Positions 56,422-64,000 of a stretch of 64,000 nucleotides of DNA are shown piece after piece (position 1 is the stretch's first letter; the number at the start of each line of letters is the position of its first letter). Source of the DNA: Streptomyces spinoverrucosus. GTDB lineage: Bacteria; Actinomycetota; Actinomycetes; Streptomycetales; Streptomycetaceae. The translations under genes were made by a program, and so were the position numbers. The stretch spans positions 1-64,000 of the forward strand of contig NZ_BJND01000033.1 in assembly GCF_006539505.1 (NCBI RefSeq), in the 5' to 3' direction. The notes beneath the pieces were generated by a model that worked only from the letters and a program-made list of their open reading frames with translations, made no database searches and had not been told where the DNA came from.

Positions 56422-57297
56422 ATGATCTGGACGGGAAGTGAGAGTGAGACCGAGTCCGTGACCGTCACGGCCGACGACGGGGTACGGCTGTGGGCGTCCC
56501 GGTCGGGCCGGGGCGTGGAGCCGCTGCTGCTGTGCCACGGCGGACCGGGCCTGTGGGACATGTTCGAGGACGTCGCCGCCATGCTGGCCGACCTGGCCAC
56601 GGTGATCCGCTGGGACCAGCGGGGCTGCGGCCGCTCCGAGCGGTGCGCGGGGCCCTGGACCACCGACCGCTTCGTGGCGGACCTGGACGCCGTACGCCGC
56701 CACTTCGGCCTACGGCGCATCACCCTGCTGGGCCACTCCTGGGGCGCACGGCTGGCGCTCGCCTACGCCCTCGCCCACCCCGGCCGCGTGAACGCGCTGG
56801 TCTACGTCGCCGGTACGGGCATCGGACCGTACACCGACTGGCACCCCGCTTACGAGCAGAACCTCCTCGCCCGCCTCGGCCGGAACCCCGAACACCTCGC
56901 CCGCTGGCATGAGTTGAAGGGCCGCGCGCAGCTGACCGAGGAGGAGGAACGCGAACGGGCGCTCCTTCAATGGTCCGCCGAGTTCGCGGATCCCGAACGC
57001 GGCATGGCGTACGCCCGCCGCATGGCCGACCCGTGGTTCGGCGTCAACGCCGAGTGCAACACGTCCCTGAACGCCGAGGTCAAGCGCGCCGCCGACGTCC
57101 ACCGGGCCTGCCAGGCCCTCGCCATCCCGACCCTCATCCTCGACGGCGCCCACGACATCCGCCCCCGCTCCGCCGTCGACTCCCTGGAGCGGGCGCTACC
57201 CCACGTCCGTCGCGTGACCCTCCCGGACGCCGGTCATCTGCCCTGGTTCGAGGACCCACAGGGCTTTCGGCAGGCGGTACATGACGCTTGGGCGTAG
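56422..57297 (+). CDS. Alpha/beta hydrolase, prolyl iminopeptidase-like (S33)
   Basis: The 291-residue protein has the oxyanion motif CHGGPGLWD near residue 40, WDQRGCGRSER near 70, nucleophile elbow GHSWGARLALAYALAHPGR near 106, the acid in LDGAHDIRPRS near 244 and the histidine in DAGHLPWFEDP near 271. These make it similar to prolyl aminopeptidases. Position next to proline catabolism would fit release of N-terminal proline from peptides (inference). CAGACT at 56410-56415 predicts a leaderless start at ATG 56422. Its last 102 bp overlap the convergent GNAT gene. Confidence 0.88.
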   Translation: MIWTGSESETESVTVTADDGVRLWASRSGRGVEPLLLCHGGPGLWDMFEDVAAMLADLATVIRWDQRGCGRSERCAGPWTTDRFVADLDAVRRHFGLRRITLLGHSWGARLALAYALAHPGRVNALVYVAGTGIGPYTDWHPAYEQNLLARLGRNPEHLARWHELKGRAQLTEEEERERALLQWSAEFADPERGMAYARRMADPWFGVNAECNTSLNAEVKRAADVHRACQALAIPTLILDGAHDIRPRSAVDSLERALPHVRRVTLPDAGHLPWFEDPQGFRQAVHDAWA

Positions 57298-57792
57298 CGG
57301 ACTGCCCTCGGGGAGGGTGGGGTCCTCGAAGTCGTCGGCCGGGTCGTAGGTCATGCCCAGGCGGCGCATCACGGCCCGCGAACGGTCGTTGCCGGTCGCC
57401 GTGACGGCGAGGATCTCCGGCAGATCCAGTTCCGCGAAGCCGAAGTCCAGCACGGCCCGGGCCGCCTCCGTGGCGTAGCCGTGGCCCCAAGCGGCACGGG
57501 CCAGCCGCCAGCCGGCCTCCACGCCGGTGAACGGCTGCCCCTCCTCGACCGGGTCCAGGCCGGTGAACCCGATGAACTCGCCCGTGCCGCGCACCTTCAC
57601 GGCCCAGAAGCCCCAGCCCCGCTGCTCCAGAGCGGCCTGGAATCGGGCCACGGCCGCGTCGCACTGCTCGCGGGTGGGCGTGCCGGGCAGGTACCGGCGG
57701 ACCTCCGGGTCCGCGTTGAGCGCGGCCCAGGGTACGAGGTCGGACTCCCGCCACTCGCGGAGCAGCAGGCGGTTGGTGCGCAGTCGGGGCAT
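57196..57792 (-). CDS. GNAT acetyltransferase (RimJ/RimL type), antisense-overlapping
   Basis: The 198-residue product begins MPRLRTNRLLLREWRESD, contains GVEAGWRLARAAWGHGYATEAARAVLD as the acetyl-CoA-binding region (about 91-117), then ATGNDRSRAVMRRLGMTYDP near 133-152, and a normal family end at VMYRL near 175. About 23 further residues (PKALWVLEPGQMTGVREGHA and beyond) are read antisense through the 3' end of the hydrolase gene. This suggests loss of an earlier stop. The substrate is unknown. Confidence 0.85.
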   Translation of the reverse strand: MPRLRTNRLLLREWRESDLVPWAALNADPEVRRYLPGTPTREQCDAAVARFQAALEQRGWGFWAVKVRGTGEFIGFTGLDPVEEGQPFTGVEAGWRLARAAWGHGYATEAARAVLDFGFAELDLPEILAVTATGNDRSRAVMRRLGMTYDPADDFEDPTLPEGSPLRPSVMYRLPKALWVLEPGQMTGVREGHATDVG

Positions 57793-57857
57793 CGGGCCAA
57801 CGTAACGGGCGTACGGAGGGGGAGCCACTGGATTGTGGCCCCGCGATACTTGTCCCC

Positions 57858-58409
57858 ATGACCACCCGGACCGCACGCCCTGCCCGGACCGCCCACACCG
57901 CCGACCTCGCCCCCGACGAACTGCTCACCGTCCGGCGCTTTCTCCACGACGCCTTCGACGGCGACTTCGGCGACACCGACTGGGACCACACGCTGGGCGG
58001 CATGCACGCCCTGGTGCACGACGAGCGCGGCCTCGCCGCACACGGGGCGGTCGTGATGCGCCGCGTGCGCTACGGGCGGCGGTGGCTGCGGATCGGGTAC
58101 GTCGAAGGGGTCGCCGTACGGCACGATGCGCGGCGCACCGGGCACGGCGGGCGGGTCATGGACGCCCTGGAGGGGATCATCAGCCGGGCGTACGCCTTCG
58201 GCGCCCTGTCCGCCAGCGACGACGGCGCCCGCCTGTACGAGGCCCGGGGCTGGCAGGCGTGGGGCGGACGCGTCTGCGCGCTCGGCCCGGACGGGGTGAT
58301 CCGGCTGCCCGAGGAGGAGGGATCCACGTACGTGTGGCCCGCCCCCGACGGGGTGGCCGATCCCGCCGACGAGCTGGTCTTCGACTGGCGCGACGGTGAT
58401 GTGCTCTAG
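57858..58409 (+). CDS. Aminoglycoside 2'-N-acetyltransferase-like GNAT (AAC(2') family)
   Basis: The 183-residue product closely follows the AAC(2')-I family of mycobacteria and Providencia. Shared features are AHTADL near residue 12, GDFGDTDWDHTLGGMHALVH near 34-53, RIGYVEGVAVRHDARRTGHG near 78-97 (acetyl-CoA loop), ARLYEARGWQAWGG near 124, and an ELVFDWRDGDVL C-terminus. In M. tuberculosis AAC(2')-Ic the last residue is Trp and its carboxylate contacts the drug; here it is Leu. Chromosomal members may act on native substrates, so a resistance phenotype is only possible. GATACT (57845-57850) predicts leaderless expression. Confidence 0.87.
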   Translation: MTTRTARPARTAHTADLAPDELLTVRRFLHDAFDGDFGDTDWDHTLGGMHALVHDERGLAAHGAVVMRRVRYGRRWLRIGYVEGVAVRHDARRTGHGGRVMDALEGIISRAYAFGALSASDDGARLYEARGWQAWGGRVCALGPDGVIRLPEEEGSTYVWPAPDGVADPADELVFDWRDGDVL

Positions 58410-58657
58410 CGGAAACCCGCAGGTCACGGTCGTGTGACGCACTCCGCCGTCTCAGATAGTAGGAAGTCCGAGTAATTGTGGGGACAGACGCTCCGTCCTC
58501 GCTTAGCTTTGTAGGAGCCGAACGTCTCGCTCGATCCAGCGAATGGCGGTCGTGAGCCGGGCCCCGTGCAGGCAACCCCTGCGGCACCGCTCCCCGCCCC
58601 ACCCGGCGTCTCGAAACCCCCTGCCGTACTCCACGCTGTCGAAGGAGTCGATTTCCC
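58410..58657. other. Leader region with nested stem-loops before the 43-aa gene
   Basis: TAGCTT at 58504-58509 may be the -10, giving a leader of about 140 nt. In it GCGGT (58546-58550) can pair with ACCGC (58586-58590), enclosing GCAGG-CAACC-CCTGC (58568-58582). The arrangement recalls a structured mRNA leader, but I cannot assign it to a riboswitch class. Confidence 0.4.
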
Positions 58658-58789
58658 ATGGCCGAGACGACCGTCCGCCGCCGAGTCCGTCACGTCTCCC
58701 GTACGAGCGAGTCCGACCGCAAGAACGCCGCCGCAGCCCTCCAGCGCGCCCTCGACCGCCGCGACAACGGCGGCGAGACCGGCCACTGA
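58658..58789 (+). CDS. Small basic peptide MAETTVRRRVRHVSR... (43 aa)
   Basis: An ATG at 58658 is preceded by a strong GAAGGAG (58641-58647). The 43-residue product is very rich in Arg and is probably helical (SESDRKNAAAALQRALDRRD). Codon third positions are G/C as in real genes here. Similar short peptides between proline catabolism and leuB appear to be conserved in Streptomyces, from memory. The function is unknown; nucleic-acid binding is possible. leuB follows 58 bp downstream with its own promoter. Confidence 0.7.
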   Translation: MAETTVRRRVRHVSRTSESDRKNAAAALQRALDRRDNGGETGH

Positions 58790-58847
58790 GCCGTCCGTAT
58801 CGCGGACAGCGTGTGTCATCCCATGGGACGAGGAGTAGGGTGCCCGC

Positions 58848-59891
58848 ATGTCTCGCAGCATCAATCTCGCAGTGATCCCCGGTGACGGCATCGGCCAGGA
58901 GGTCGTGACCGAAGGCCTGAAGGTCCTCTCCGCCGCCCTCCCGCAGGATGTGAAGCTGGAGACAAAGGAGTACGACTTCGGAGCCCGGCGCTACCACGCC
59001 ACCGGTGAGACCCTCACCGACGCCGACCTCGACGCCCTCAAGAAGCACGACGCCATCCTGCTTGGCGCGATCGGCGACCCGAGCGTCCCCTCCGGCGTCC
59101 TGGAGCGCGGCTTCCTGCTCAAGCTCCGCTTCGCCTTCGACCACCACGTCAACCTGCGTCCGTCGAAGCTGCTCCCGGGTGTGGACACGCCTTTGAAGGG
59201 CGAGCCGTCCATCGACTTCGTCGTGGTCCGCGAGGGCACCGAGGGCCCGTACACCGGCAACGGCGGCACCATCCGCAAGGGCACCGAGCACGAGGTCGCC
59301 ACCGAGGTGTCCGTCAACACGGCCTTCGGTGTCGAGCGCGTCGTCCGTGACGCCTTCGCCCGCGCCCAGGCCCGCCCGCGCAAGAAGCTCGCGCTGATCC
59401 ACAAGAACAACGTGCTGACCTTCGCGGGTCACCTGTGGACCAACATCTTCAACAAGGTGGCCGCGGAGTACCCCGAGGTCACCACCGAGTACATGCACGT
59501 CGACGCGGCGACCATCTACCTGGTCACCCAGCCCGAGCGGTTCGACGTCATCGTCACCGACAACCTCTTCGGCGACATCATCACCGACCTCGCCGCGGCC
59601 GTCTCCGGCGGCATCGGCGTCGCCGCGAGCGGGAACATCAACCCGTCCGGCGAGTTCCCCTCGATGTTCGAGCCCGTGCACGGCTCGGCGCCCGACATCG
59701 CCGGCCAGGCCAAGGCCGACCCCACCGCCACGGTCCTGTCCGTCGCCCTGCTGCTGCGCCACCTCGGCCACGAGGCCGAGGCGACCCGGATCGAGGAGGC
59801 CGTCGCCGCCGACCTCGCCGAGCGAGTCGGCAACCCGGCCCGCAGCACCTCCGAGATCGGCGACGCACTCGCCGTACGAGTAGCCGGCTGA
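58848..59891 (+). CDS. leuB: 3-isopropylmalate dehydrogenase
   Basis: LeuB oxidatively decarboxylates 3-isopropylmalate in leucine synthesis. The 347-residue product has the opening [19 protein letters not shown], substrate-binding [21 protein letters not shown] near residues 84-104, [15 protein letters not shown] near 126, the lysine in [10 protein letters not shown] near 186, and metal-ligand aspartates in [20 protein letters not shown] near 230-249. [13 protein letters not shown] near 276 is also present. It is the actinobacterial type, shorter than E. coli LeuB. TAGGGT at 58836-58841 predicts a leaderless transcript from ATG 58848. Confidence 0.97.
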   Translation: MSRSINLAVIPGDGIGQEVVTEGLKVLSAALPQDVKLETKEYDFGARRYHATGETLTDADLDALKKHDAILLGAIGDPSVPSGVLERGFLLKLRFAFDHHVNLRPSKLLPGVDTPLKGEPSIDFVVVREGTEGPYTGNGGTIRKGTEHEVATEVSVNTAFGVERVVRDAFARAQARPRKKLALIHKNNVLTFAGHLWTNIFNKVAAEYPEVTTEYMHVDAATIYLVTQPERFDVIVTDNLFGDIITDLAAAVSGGIGVAASGNINPSGEFPSMFEPVHGSAPDIAGQAKADPTATVLSVALLLRHLGHEAEATRIEEAVAADLAERVGNPARSTSEIGDALAVRVAG

Positions 59892-59914
59892 CCCGCCGCG
59901 CCGCACTTCACAAG

Positions 59915-59950
59915 GCCGCCGGGTCGCAATCCGCGCCCGGCGGCTTTTCT
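59915..59950 (+). terminator. Rho-independent terminator after leuB
   Basis: GCCGCCGGG (59915-59923) pairs with CCCGGCGGC (59936-59944) around a 12-nt loop and is followed by TTTTCT. It lies 23 bp after the leuB stop. Confidence 0.88.
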
Positions 59951-60025
59951 CTGTCTCCGCCGGGTGCGACCATCATCCCCTGGGTCGCATTTCACGCCGT
60001 TTTTCGTCCACGGCAACCCGCGCGC

Positions 60026-60031
60026 GATAAT
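60026..60031 (+). promoter_or_regulatory. Putative -10 hexamer GATAAT of ilvE
   Basis: GATAAT predicts a transcription start near 60038 and a leader of about 104 nt before ilvE. No terminator or leader peptide rich in branched-chain codons was seen in that leader, unlike ilvB. Confidence 0.45.
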
Positions 60032-60141
60032 CGAACGCGGAGCCGCGGACTGAGGGAATGCTCGGACGTCCTAGCACTGGCCAGTGGCAGTACGGGCGTG
60101 AGCGGCGGCCCGTCACTACAACCGGTGAAGGACAACCACTC

Positions 60142-61230
60142 ATGACGACGCCCACGATCGAGCTCAAGCCCTCCGCCAATCCGCTCTCCGACGCGGAGCG
60201 GGAGGCGATCCTCGCCAGCCCCGGCTTCGGCCGCCACTTCACCGACCACATGGTCACCATCAAGTGGACCGAGGGCCGCGGCTGGCACGACGGACAGCTC
60301 GTCCCGTACGCGCCGATCTCCCTCGACCCGGCCACCATGGTCCTGCACTACGCGCAGGAGATCTTCGAAGGCCTCAAGGCCTACCGGCAGCCCGACGGTT
60401 CGGTCGCCACCTTCCGCCCGGACCAGAACGCCCTGCGCTTCCAGCGCTCCGCCCGTCGGCTGGCGATGCCCGAGCTGCCGGTCGAGACGTTCATCGAGGC
60501 CTGTGACGCGCTGGTCAAGCAGGACCAGGCATGGGTCCCGGCGCACGGCGGCGAGGAGTCCCTCTACCTGCGCCCCTTCATGATCGCCACCGAGGTCGGG
60601 CTGGGTGTGAAGCCCGCGGGCGAGTACCTCTTCCTCGTCATCGCCTCCCCGGCCGGCGCCTACTTCCCGGGCGGCGTCAAGCCGGTCTCCATCTGGGTCT
60701 CCGAGGACCGCGTCCGCGCCGTCCCCGGCGGCATGGGCGACGCCAAGACCGGCGGCAACTACGCCGCCTCCTTGCTCGCCCAGGCGGAAGCGGCCAAGCA
60801 GGGCTGCGACCAGGTCTGCTACCTCGACGCCGTCGAGCACAAGTGGGTCGAGGAACTCGGCGGCATGAACCTGTACTTCGTGTACGGCGACAAGATTGTC
60901 ACGCCGACCCTCACCGGCTCCATCCTGGAGGGCGTCACCCGCGACAGCCTCCTCGCCGTCGCCCGCGACCTCGGCTACGAGGCCGAGGAGGGCCGCGTCT
61001 CCGTCGACCAGTGGCAGCGCGACTCGGAGAACGGCCGCCTCACCGAGGTCTTCGCCTGCGGTACGGCCGCCGTGATCACGCCGGTCGGCACGGTCAAGCG
61101 CGCCGACGCGGAGTGGAAGCAGGGCGACGGCGAGCCCGGCGAGGTCACCCTCCGCCTGCGCCAGGCCCTTCTCGACATCCAGCGGGGCACGGCCGAGGAC
61201 AAGCACGGCTGGATGCACCAGCTGGGCTGA
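60142..61230 (+). CDS. ilvE: Branched-chain amino acid aminotransferase
   Basis: This PLP class IV aminotransferase makes the last step to leucine, isoleucine and valine, and the first step of their breakdown toward branched acyl-CoA primers. The 362-residue product has [14 protein letters not shown] near residue 24, [15 protein letters not shown] near 64, [16 protein letters not shown] near 144, and the PLP-lysine segment [20 protein letters not shown] near 196-215. [13 protein letters not shown] and [11 protein letters not shown] near 300 are also present. ATG 60142 follows GAAGGA. It pairs functionally with leuB and ilvBNC in this window. Confidence 0.97.
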   Translation: MTTPTIELKPSANPLSDAEREAILASPGFGRHFTDHMVTIKWTEGRGWHDGQLVPYAPISLDPATMVLHYAQEIFEGLKAYRQPDGSVATFRPDQNALRFQRSARRLAMPELPVETFIEACDALVKQDQAWVPAHGGEESLYLRPFMIATEVGLGVKPAGEYLFLVIASPAGAYFPGGVKPVSIWVSEDRVRAVPGGMGDAKTGGNYAASLLAQAEAAKQGCDQVCYLDAVEHKWVEELGGMNLYFVYGDKIVTPTLTGSILEGVTRDSLLAVARDLGYEAEEGRVSVDQWQRDSENGRLTEVFACGTAAVITPVGTVKRADAEWKQGDGEPGEVTLRLRQALLDIQRGTAEDKHGWMHQLG

Positions 61231-61243
61231 GCCCCCCGCCGGT

Positions 61244-61281
61244 GGTGCCGAACCGCGCCTCACCAGGCACGGTTCGGCGCC
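61244..61281 (+). terminator. Hairpin after ilvE
   Basis: GGTGCCGAACCG (61244-61255) pairs with CGGTTCGGCGCC (61270-61281), nearly perfectly, around a 14-nt loop, 13 bp after the ilvE stop. It lacks a U-tract. Confidence 0.75.
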
Positions 61282-61289
61282 GTTATCTT

Positions 61290-61309
61290 GTTGTGATCCG
61301 AATCACAAC
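61290..61309. promoter_or_regulatory. Crp-like palindrome GTTGTGAT-CCGA-ATCACAAC
   Basis: Eight-base perfect arms contain TGTGA-N6-TCACA, the classical cAMP receptor protein half-site pattern. It also approximates the Streptomyces Crp motif GTG-N6-GNCAC. It lies 13-25 bp before a TAGGGT (61315-61320) likely to be the -10 of the downstream phosphatase gene. Confidence 0.6.
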
Positions 61310-61394
61310 GGGCATAGGGTGAATGGGCCCGAAGGTCACGCCGGGGTGCGTGCCGAACGGCGGTGCGCGCCCGGAGCGACCTGCGGGTGAGGAA

Positions 61395-64000
61395 GTGATC
61401 CCGTTGTCCGTCGCTTGGGACGACATCGGCGGGCTCGTCGATGCCCACGAACGGTTTCTGGCCGGTACGCTCGTCGACTCCGCGGTCCGCGACACGGTGC
61501 TGAACTCCTGGAAGCGCAGCAGGTCCGCGGGGCTCGAGCCGCACCAGCTGGTGATTCCCTACGCCCCGGACCTGGCGCTGGAGGACCGTTTCCTGCGCGC
61601 CGCCGAACCGGTCCTGAAGGATCTGGCCGCCGCGCTCGCCGACGTGGGCATGGCGATCGCGCTCTGTGACGCGCAGGGCCGTATGGTCCAGCGCCTCGGC
61701 GGTGACCGGCAGCTGCGCGACCGCCTCGACGAGGTGCGGTTCGCCCCGGGCTTCGACGCCTCCGAACGGGTCGTGGGCACCAACGGCGTCGGCACGGCGC
61801 TGGCCGAGCGCGGTCCCGTCTTCGTGATCGGCCGGGAACACTTCGCCGACTGCCTGCAGCCCTTCGCCTGCGCGGGCGCGCCGGTGCGCGACCCACTCAG
61901 CGGGCGCATCGAGGCGGTCCTCGACCTCACCTGCCTGCGCGACGACAACGACCCGACCATGCTGCGGCTGGTGCGCGAGGCCGCCCGCGGCATCGAGGCG
62001 CGGTTGCTGGAGCAGTCCACGCAGCGGGAACGGGCCCTGCTCGCCGCGTACCGGCGAGCGGGCCGCGACACCGACCGATGGCCGCAGCAGCCCGCGGTCC
62101 GGGCGGCGCCCCCCTGGGGTGCTCCCGACGTCGGTGGCCTCGGCCGGCTGGACCTCGCGGTCATGCGGGAGAAGGCGGAGGAACTCATCGCCTCGCCGCA
62201 GCGCACCCTCGACGAAGTGCCGCTGTCCGACGGCCGGACAGCCACTCTGCTGCGCCGCCCGGTCATGGGGGCGGCGGGCGTGACGGGCGTGGTCGTCGAG
62301 GCCCGCATTCTCGGCGGCCCGCGACTGCGCATGACCGGACCGGCCACGGCGACCGAGGCGGCGACGGGTGTGTCGACGCGCCCGCCGACCCGGCCGAGGT
62401 CGGTGGCCGAGGCGGCGCCTACGGGCCCGTCGGCCCGGCCGAGGTCGGTGGCCGAGGTGGTGCCCACGGGCCCGCCGACCGAGCCGCGGTCGGTGCCCGA
62501 GGCGGCGCCCACGGGTGCTCCGACCCGCCCGAGGTCCGTGGCCGAGGCACTCCTCGCGGCCCTGCCGACGCCGACCGCCACGCCGACCGTGGCCCGCCCG
62601 CCCGTCACCGAGGCCGCCCCGGAACCGGGCCGGGCCGCCGTGACCGACCGGGACGACGGCGACGTCGGCCGGCTCGTGCTGGTCGGCGAGCTCGGCGTCG
62701 GCCGGCTGGCCGTCCTGGCCCGCAAGCGCCTGGAGCTGCTGCACGACGCGAGCGTCCGGATCGGCACCACGCTCGACGTCACCCGCACGGCCGACGAGCT
62801 GGCGGAGGTGACCGTCCCCCGCTTCGCCGACTTCACCGCCGTCGACCTTCCCGACTCCGTCCTGCACGGTGACGAGCCCGGCCCCCTCGGAGCGGACACC
62901 CCGCTGCGCAGGGTCTCCCTGGGTGCCGTACACGAGGAGTCCCACCTCTACCGCGTCGGCGACCCGGTCCGGTACGTGCCGTCCACACCGCAGGTCCGCA
63001 GTCTGGAGAGCAGGCAGTCCGTGCTCGAACCCGTCCTCGGCGAGGCCTACGGCTGGCGCGCCCAGGACCCGCCGCGGCTCGAACGGGTGCTCGCGGCCGG
63101 CATTCACTCCCTGATCACCGTGCCGCTCCGGGCGCGGGGCGCGACCCTCGGCGTCGTGAGCTTCTACCGCTCCGAGAAGCCCGCCCCCTTCGAGGAGGAC
63201 GACCTGTCCCTGGCGCAGGAGCTGGCCGGCCGCGCGGCCATCTGCATCGACAACGCCCGCCGGTACACGCGCGAGCACAACACCGCCCTCGCCCTGCAGC
63301 GCAGCCTGCTGCCGCGCGGCCGGCCCGAGCAGAGCGCCGTCGACGTCGCCTACCGCTATCTGCCCGCCCAGGCAGGCGTGGGCGGCGACTGGTTCGACGT
63401 GATCCCGCTGTCCGGCGCCCGGGTCGCGCTGGTCGTCGGTGACGTGGTCGGCCACGGCCTGCACGCCGCCGCCACCATGGGTCGGCTGCGCACCGCCGTC
63501 CACAACTTCTGTTCGCTGGACCTGCCGCCCGACGACCTCCTGACCCACCTCGACGACCTGGTCGGCCGACTCGACCGGGGCGAGGGCTGGGCGGTGGAGA
63601 GCACCCAGCCGGACTCCGGCATCGTCGGAGCCACCTGCCTGTACGCGGTCTACGACCCGGTGTCCCGGCACTGCACCCTGACCCGCGCCGGGCACCCGCT
63701 GCCCGCGGTGGTCGGCCCCGACGGCACGGTCGAGTTCGTCGACCTGCCCTCGGCACCGCCGCTCGGGCTCGGCGGGCTGCCCTTCGAGACCGTCGAACTG
63801 GAACTGGCCGAGGGCAGCCAGCTCGTGCTGTACACCGATGGCCTGATCGAGGACCGGTACCGGGACGTGGACTCGGGCCTGCAGAAGCTCGGCGCCGTAC
63901 TGGCCCGGGCCGACCGGACGCCCGAGGACACCTGCGAGGCGGTCCTGGACGCGCTGCTGCCGGTCCGGCCCAGCGACGACGTGGCCCTGCTCGTCGCCCG
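61395..64000 (+). CDS. GAF-SpoIIE (PP2C-type) phosphatase regulator, cut by window edge
   Basis: At least 868 residues are visible with no stop. An N-terminal region typical of stress and enhancer-type sensors (VLNSWKRSRSAGLEP near residue 37, GAF-like to about 210) is followed by a low-complexity linker with four 15-residue repeats (333-392). A second GAF domain (about 425-640, VLARKRLELLHDASVRIGTT) and a SpoIIE/RsbU phosphatase domain (VGGDWFDVIP near 661, GDVVGHGLHAAATM near 682, LYTDGLIEDR near 811, SDDVALLVAR at the edge) follow. Such proteins dephosphorylate anti-anti-sigma factors. GTG 61395 is provisional; TTG 61404 (better spaced from GAGGA) and ATG 61323 are in frame. Confidence 0.85.
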   Translation, partial: MIPLSVAWDDIGGLVDAHERFLAGTLVDSAVRDTVLNSWKRSRSAGLEPHQLVIPYAPDLALEDRFLRAAEPVLKDLAAALADVGMAIALCDAQGRMVQRLGGDRQLRDRLDEVRFAPGFDASERVVGTNGVGTALAERGPVFVIGREHFADCLQPFACAGAPVRDPLSGRIEAVLDLTCLRDDNDPTMLRLVREAARGIEARLLEQSTQRERALLAAYRRAGRDTDRWPQQPAVRAAPPWGAPDVGGLGRLDLAVMREKAEELIASPQRTLDEVPLSDGRTATLLRRPVMGAAGVTGVVVEARILGGPRLRMTGPATATEAATGVSTRPPTRPRSVAEAAPTGPSARPRSVAEVVPTGPPTEPRSVPEAAPTGAPTRPRSVAEALLAALPTPTATPTVARPPVTEAAPEPGRAAVTDRDDGDVGRLVLVGELGVGRLAVLARKRLELLHDASVRIGTTLDVTRTADELAEVTVPRFADFTAVDLPDSVLHGDEPGPLGADTPLRRVSLGAVHEESHLYRVGDPVRYVPSTPQVRSLESRQSVLEPVLGEAYGWRAQDPPRLERVLAAGIHSLITVPLRARGATLGVVSFYRSEKPAPFEEDDLSLAQELAGRAAICIDNARRYTREHNTALALQRSLLPRGRPEQSAVDVAYRYLPAQAGVGGDWFDVIPLSGARVALVVGDVVGHGLHAAATMGRLRTAVHNFCSLDLPPDDLLTHLDDLVGRLDRGEGWAVESTQPDSGIVGATCLYAVYDPVSRHCTLTRAGHPLPAVVGPDGTVEFVDLPSAPPLGLGGLPFETVELELAEGSQLVLYTDGLIEDRYRDVDSGLQKLGAVLARADRTPEDTCEAVLDALLPVRPSDDVALLVA
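62391..62570 (+). repeat. 45-bp in-frame tandem repeat (4 copies) in the phosphatase linker
   Basis: Four consecutive 45-bp units encode RPRSVAEAAPTGPSA, RPRSVAEVVPTGPPT, EPRSVPEAAPTGAPT and RPRSVAEALLAALPT. The phase is exact and the reading frame is kept, so the array lengthens a disordered linker between two sensor domains. Confidence 0.88.

Noticed and set aside
58540-58600. SAM-type riboswitch (GGCAACC-like segment)
   Set aside because: A GCAACCCCTGC segment recalls SAM riboswitches, but the conserved core stems and pseudoknot partners of SAM-I/SAM-IV are missing and the downstream genes are not sulfur genes.

Overview
The window is typical Streptomyces chromosome. It has very high G+C with strong third-position bias, many leaderless or near-leaderless starts (a TANNNT hexamer 6-8 nt before the start codon), and GTG/TTG starts. 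The gene order nifS-mnmA-ligA-gatCAB-(c-di-GMP enzyme)-ilvBNC-serA-putA/pruA-leuB-ilvE is, from memory, the conserved core arrangement of S. coelicolor and its relatives. No rRNA, tRNA, prophage, insertion sequence or CRISPR array was seen.

Layout. 1-9.2 kb: a FabR/DesT-like TetR repressor (cut by the left edge), two small membrane proteins, the tRNA-thiolation pair cysteine desulfurase and mnmA with a divergent peptidoglycan amidase, a LOG-family protein, an SDR, a MetE C-half-like protein and ligA. 9.4-16.4 kb: an intact GGDEF-EAL c-di-GMP protein (RmdB-like) carrying a TTA codon, then gatC-gatA-small ORF-gatB and a methyltransferase. 16.5-20 kb: an MMPL exporter, a GNAT and a membrane protein, closed by a strong terminator. 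20-28.9 kb: an accessory catabolic divergon with 5-dehydro-4-deoxyglucarate dehydratase and two D-2-hydroxyacid dehydrogenases on the minus strand, and a complete family-5 ABC importer on the plus strand. TGTAGACA-type operators lie in front of both arms.

29-39.4 kb: a large ATPase-LuxR (LAL) regulator, a PQQ-type lipoprotein dehydrogenase, an aldo/keto reductase, another hydroxyacid dehydrogenase, and a membrane PAS-GGDEF protein with a degenerate EAL domain. 39.4-45 kb: branched-chain amino acid and serine synthesis (ilvB leader peptide and attenuator, ilvB, ilvN, ilvC, serA). 45-52 kb: an MFS exporter with a divergent TetR, and a nickel/peptide-type ABC importer with fused permeases preceded by a Zur-box-like palindrome. 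52-56.4 kb: an AraC remnant, a PucR-family regulator, and proline dehydrogenase plus P5C dehydrogenase. 56.4-64 kb: an alpha/beta hydrolase, a GNAT, an AAC(2')-like acetyltransferase, leuB, ilvE, and a GAF/SpoIIE-type phosphatase cut by the right edge and preceded by a Crp-like palindrome.

The most noteworthy signals are regulatory. They are two RecA-NDp/PafBC-type promoters (one before ligA), a Zur-like box over a peptide/nickel-type importer, a bldA-type TTA codon directly after the GGDEF motif, shared operators without a local regulator in the KdgD cluster, and a classical BCAA attenuator. No unmistakably new multi-gene system was found.
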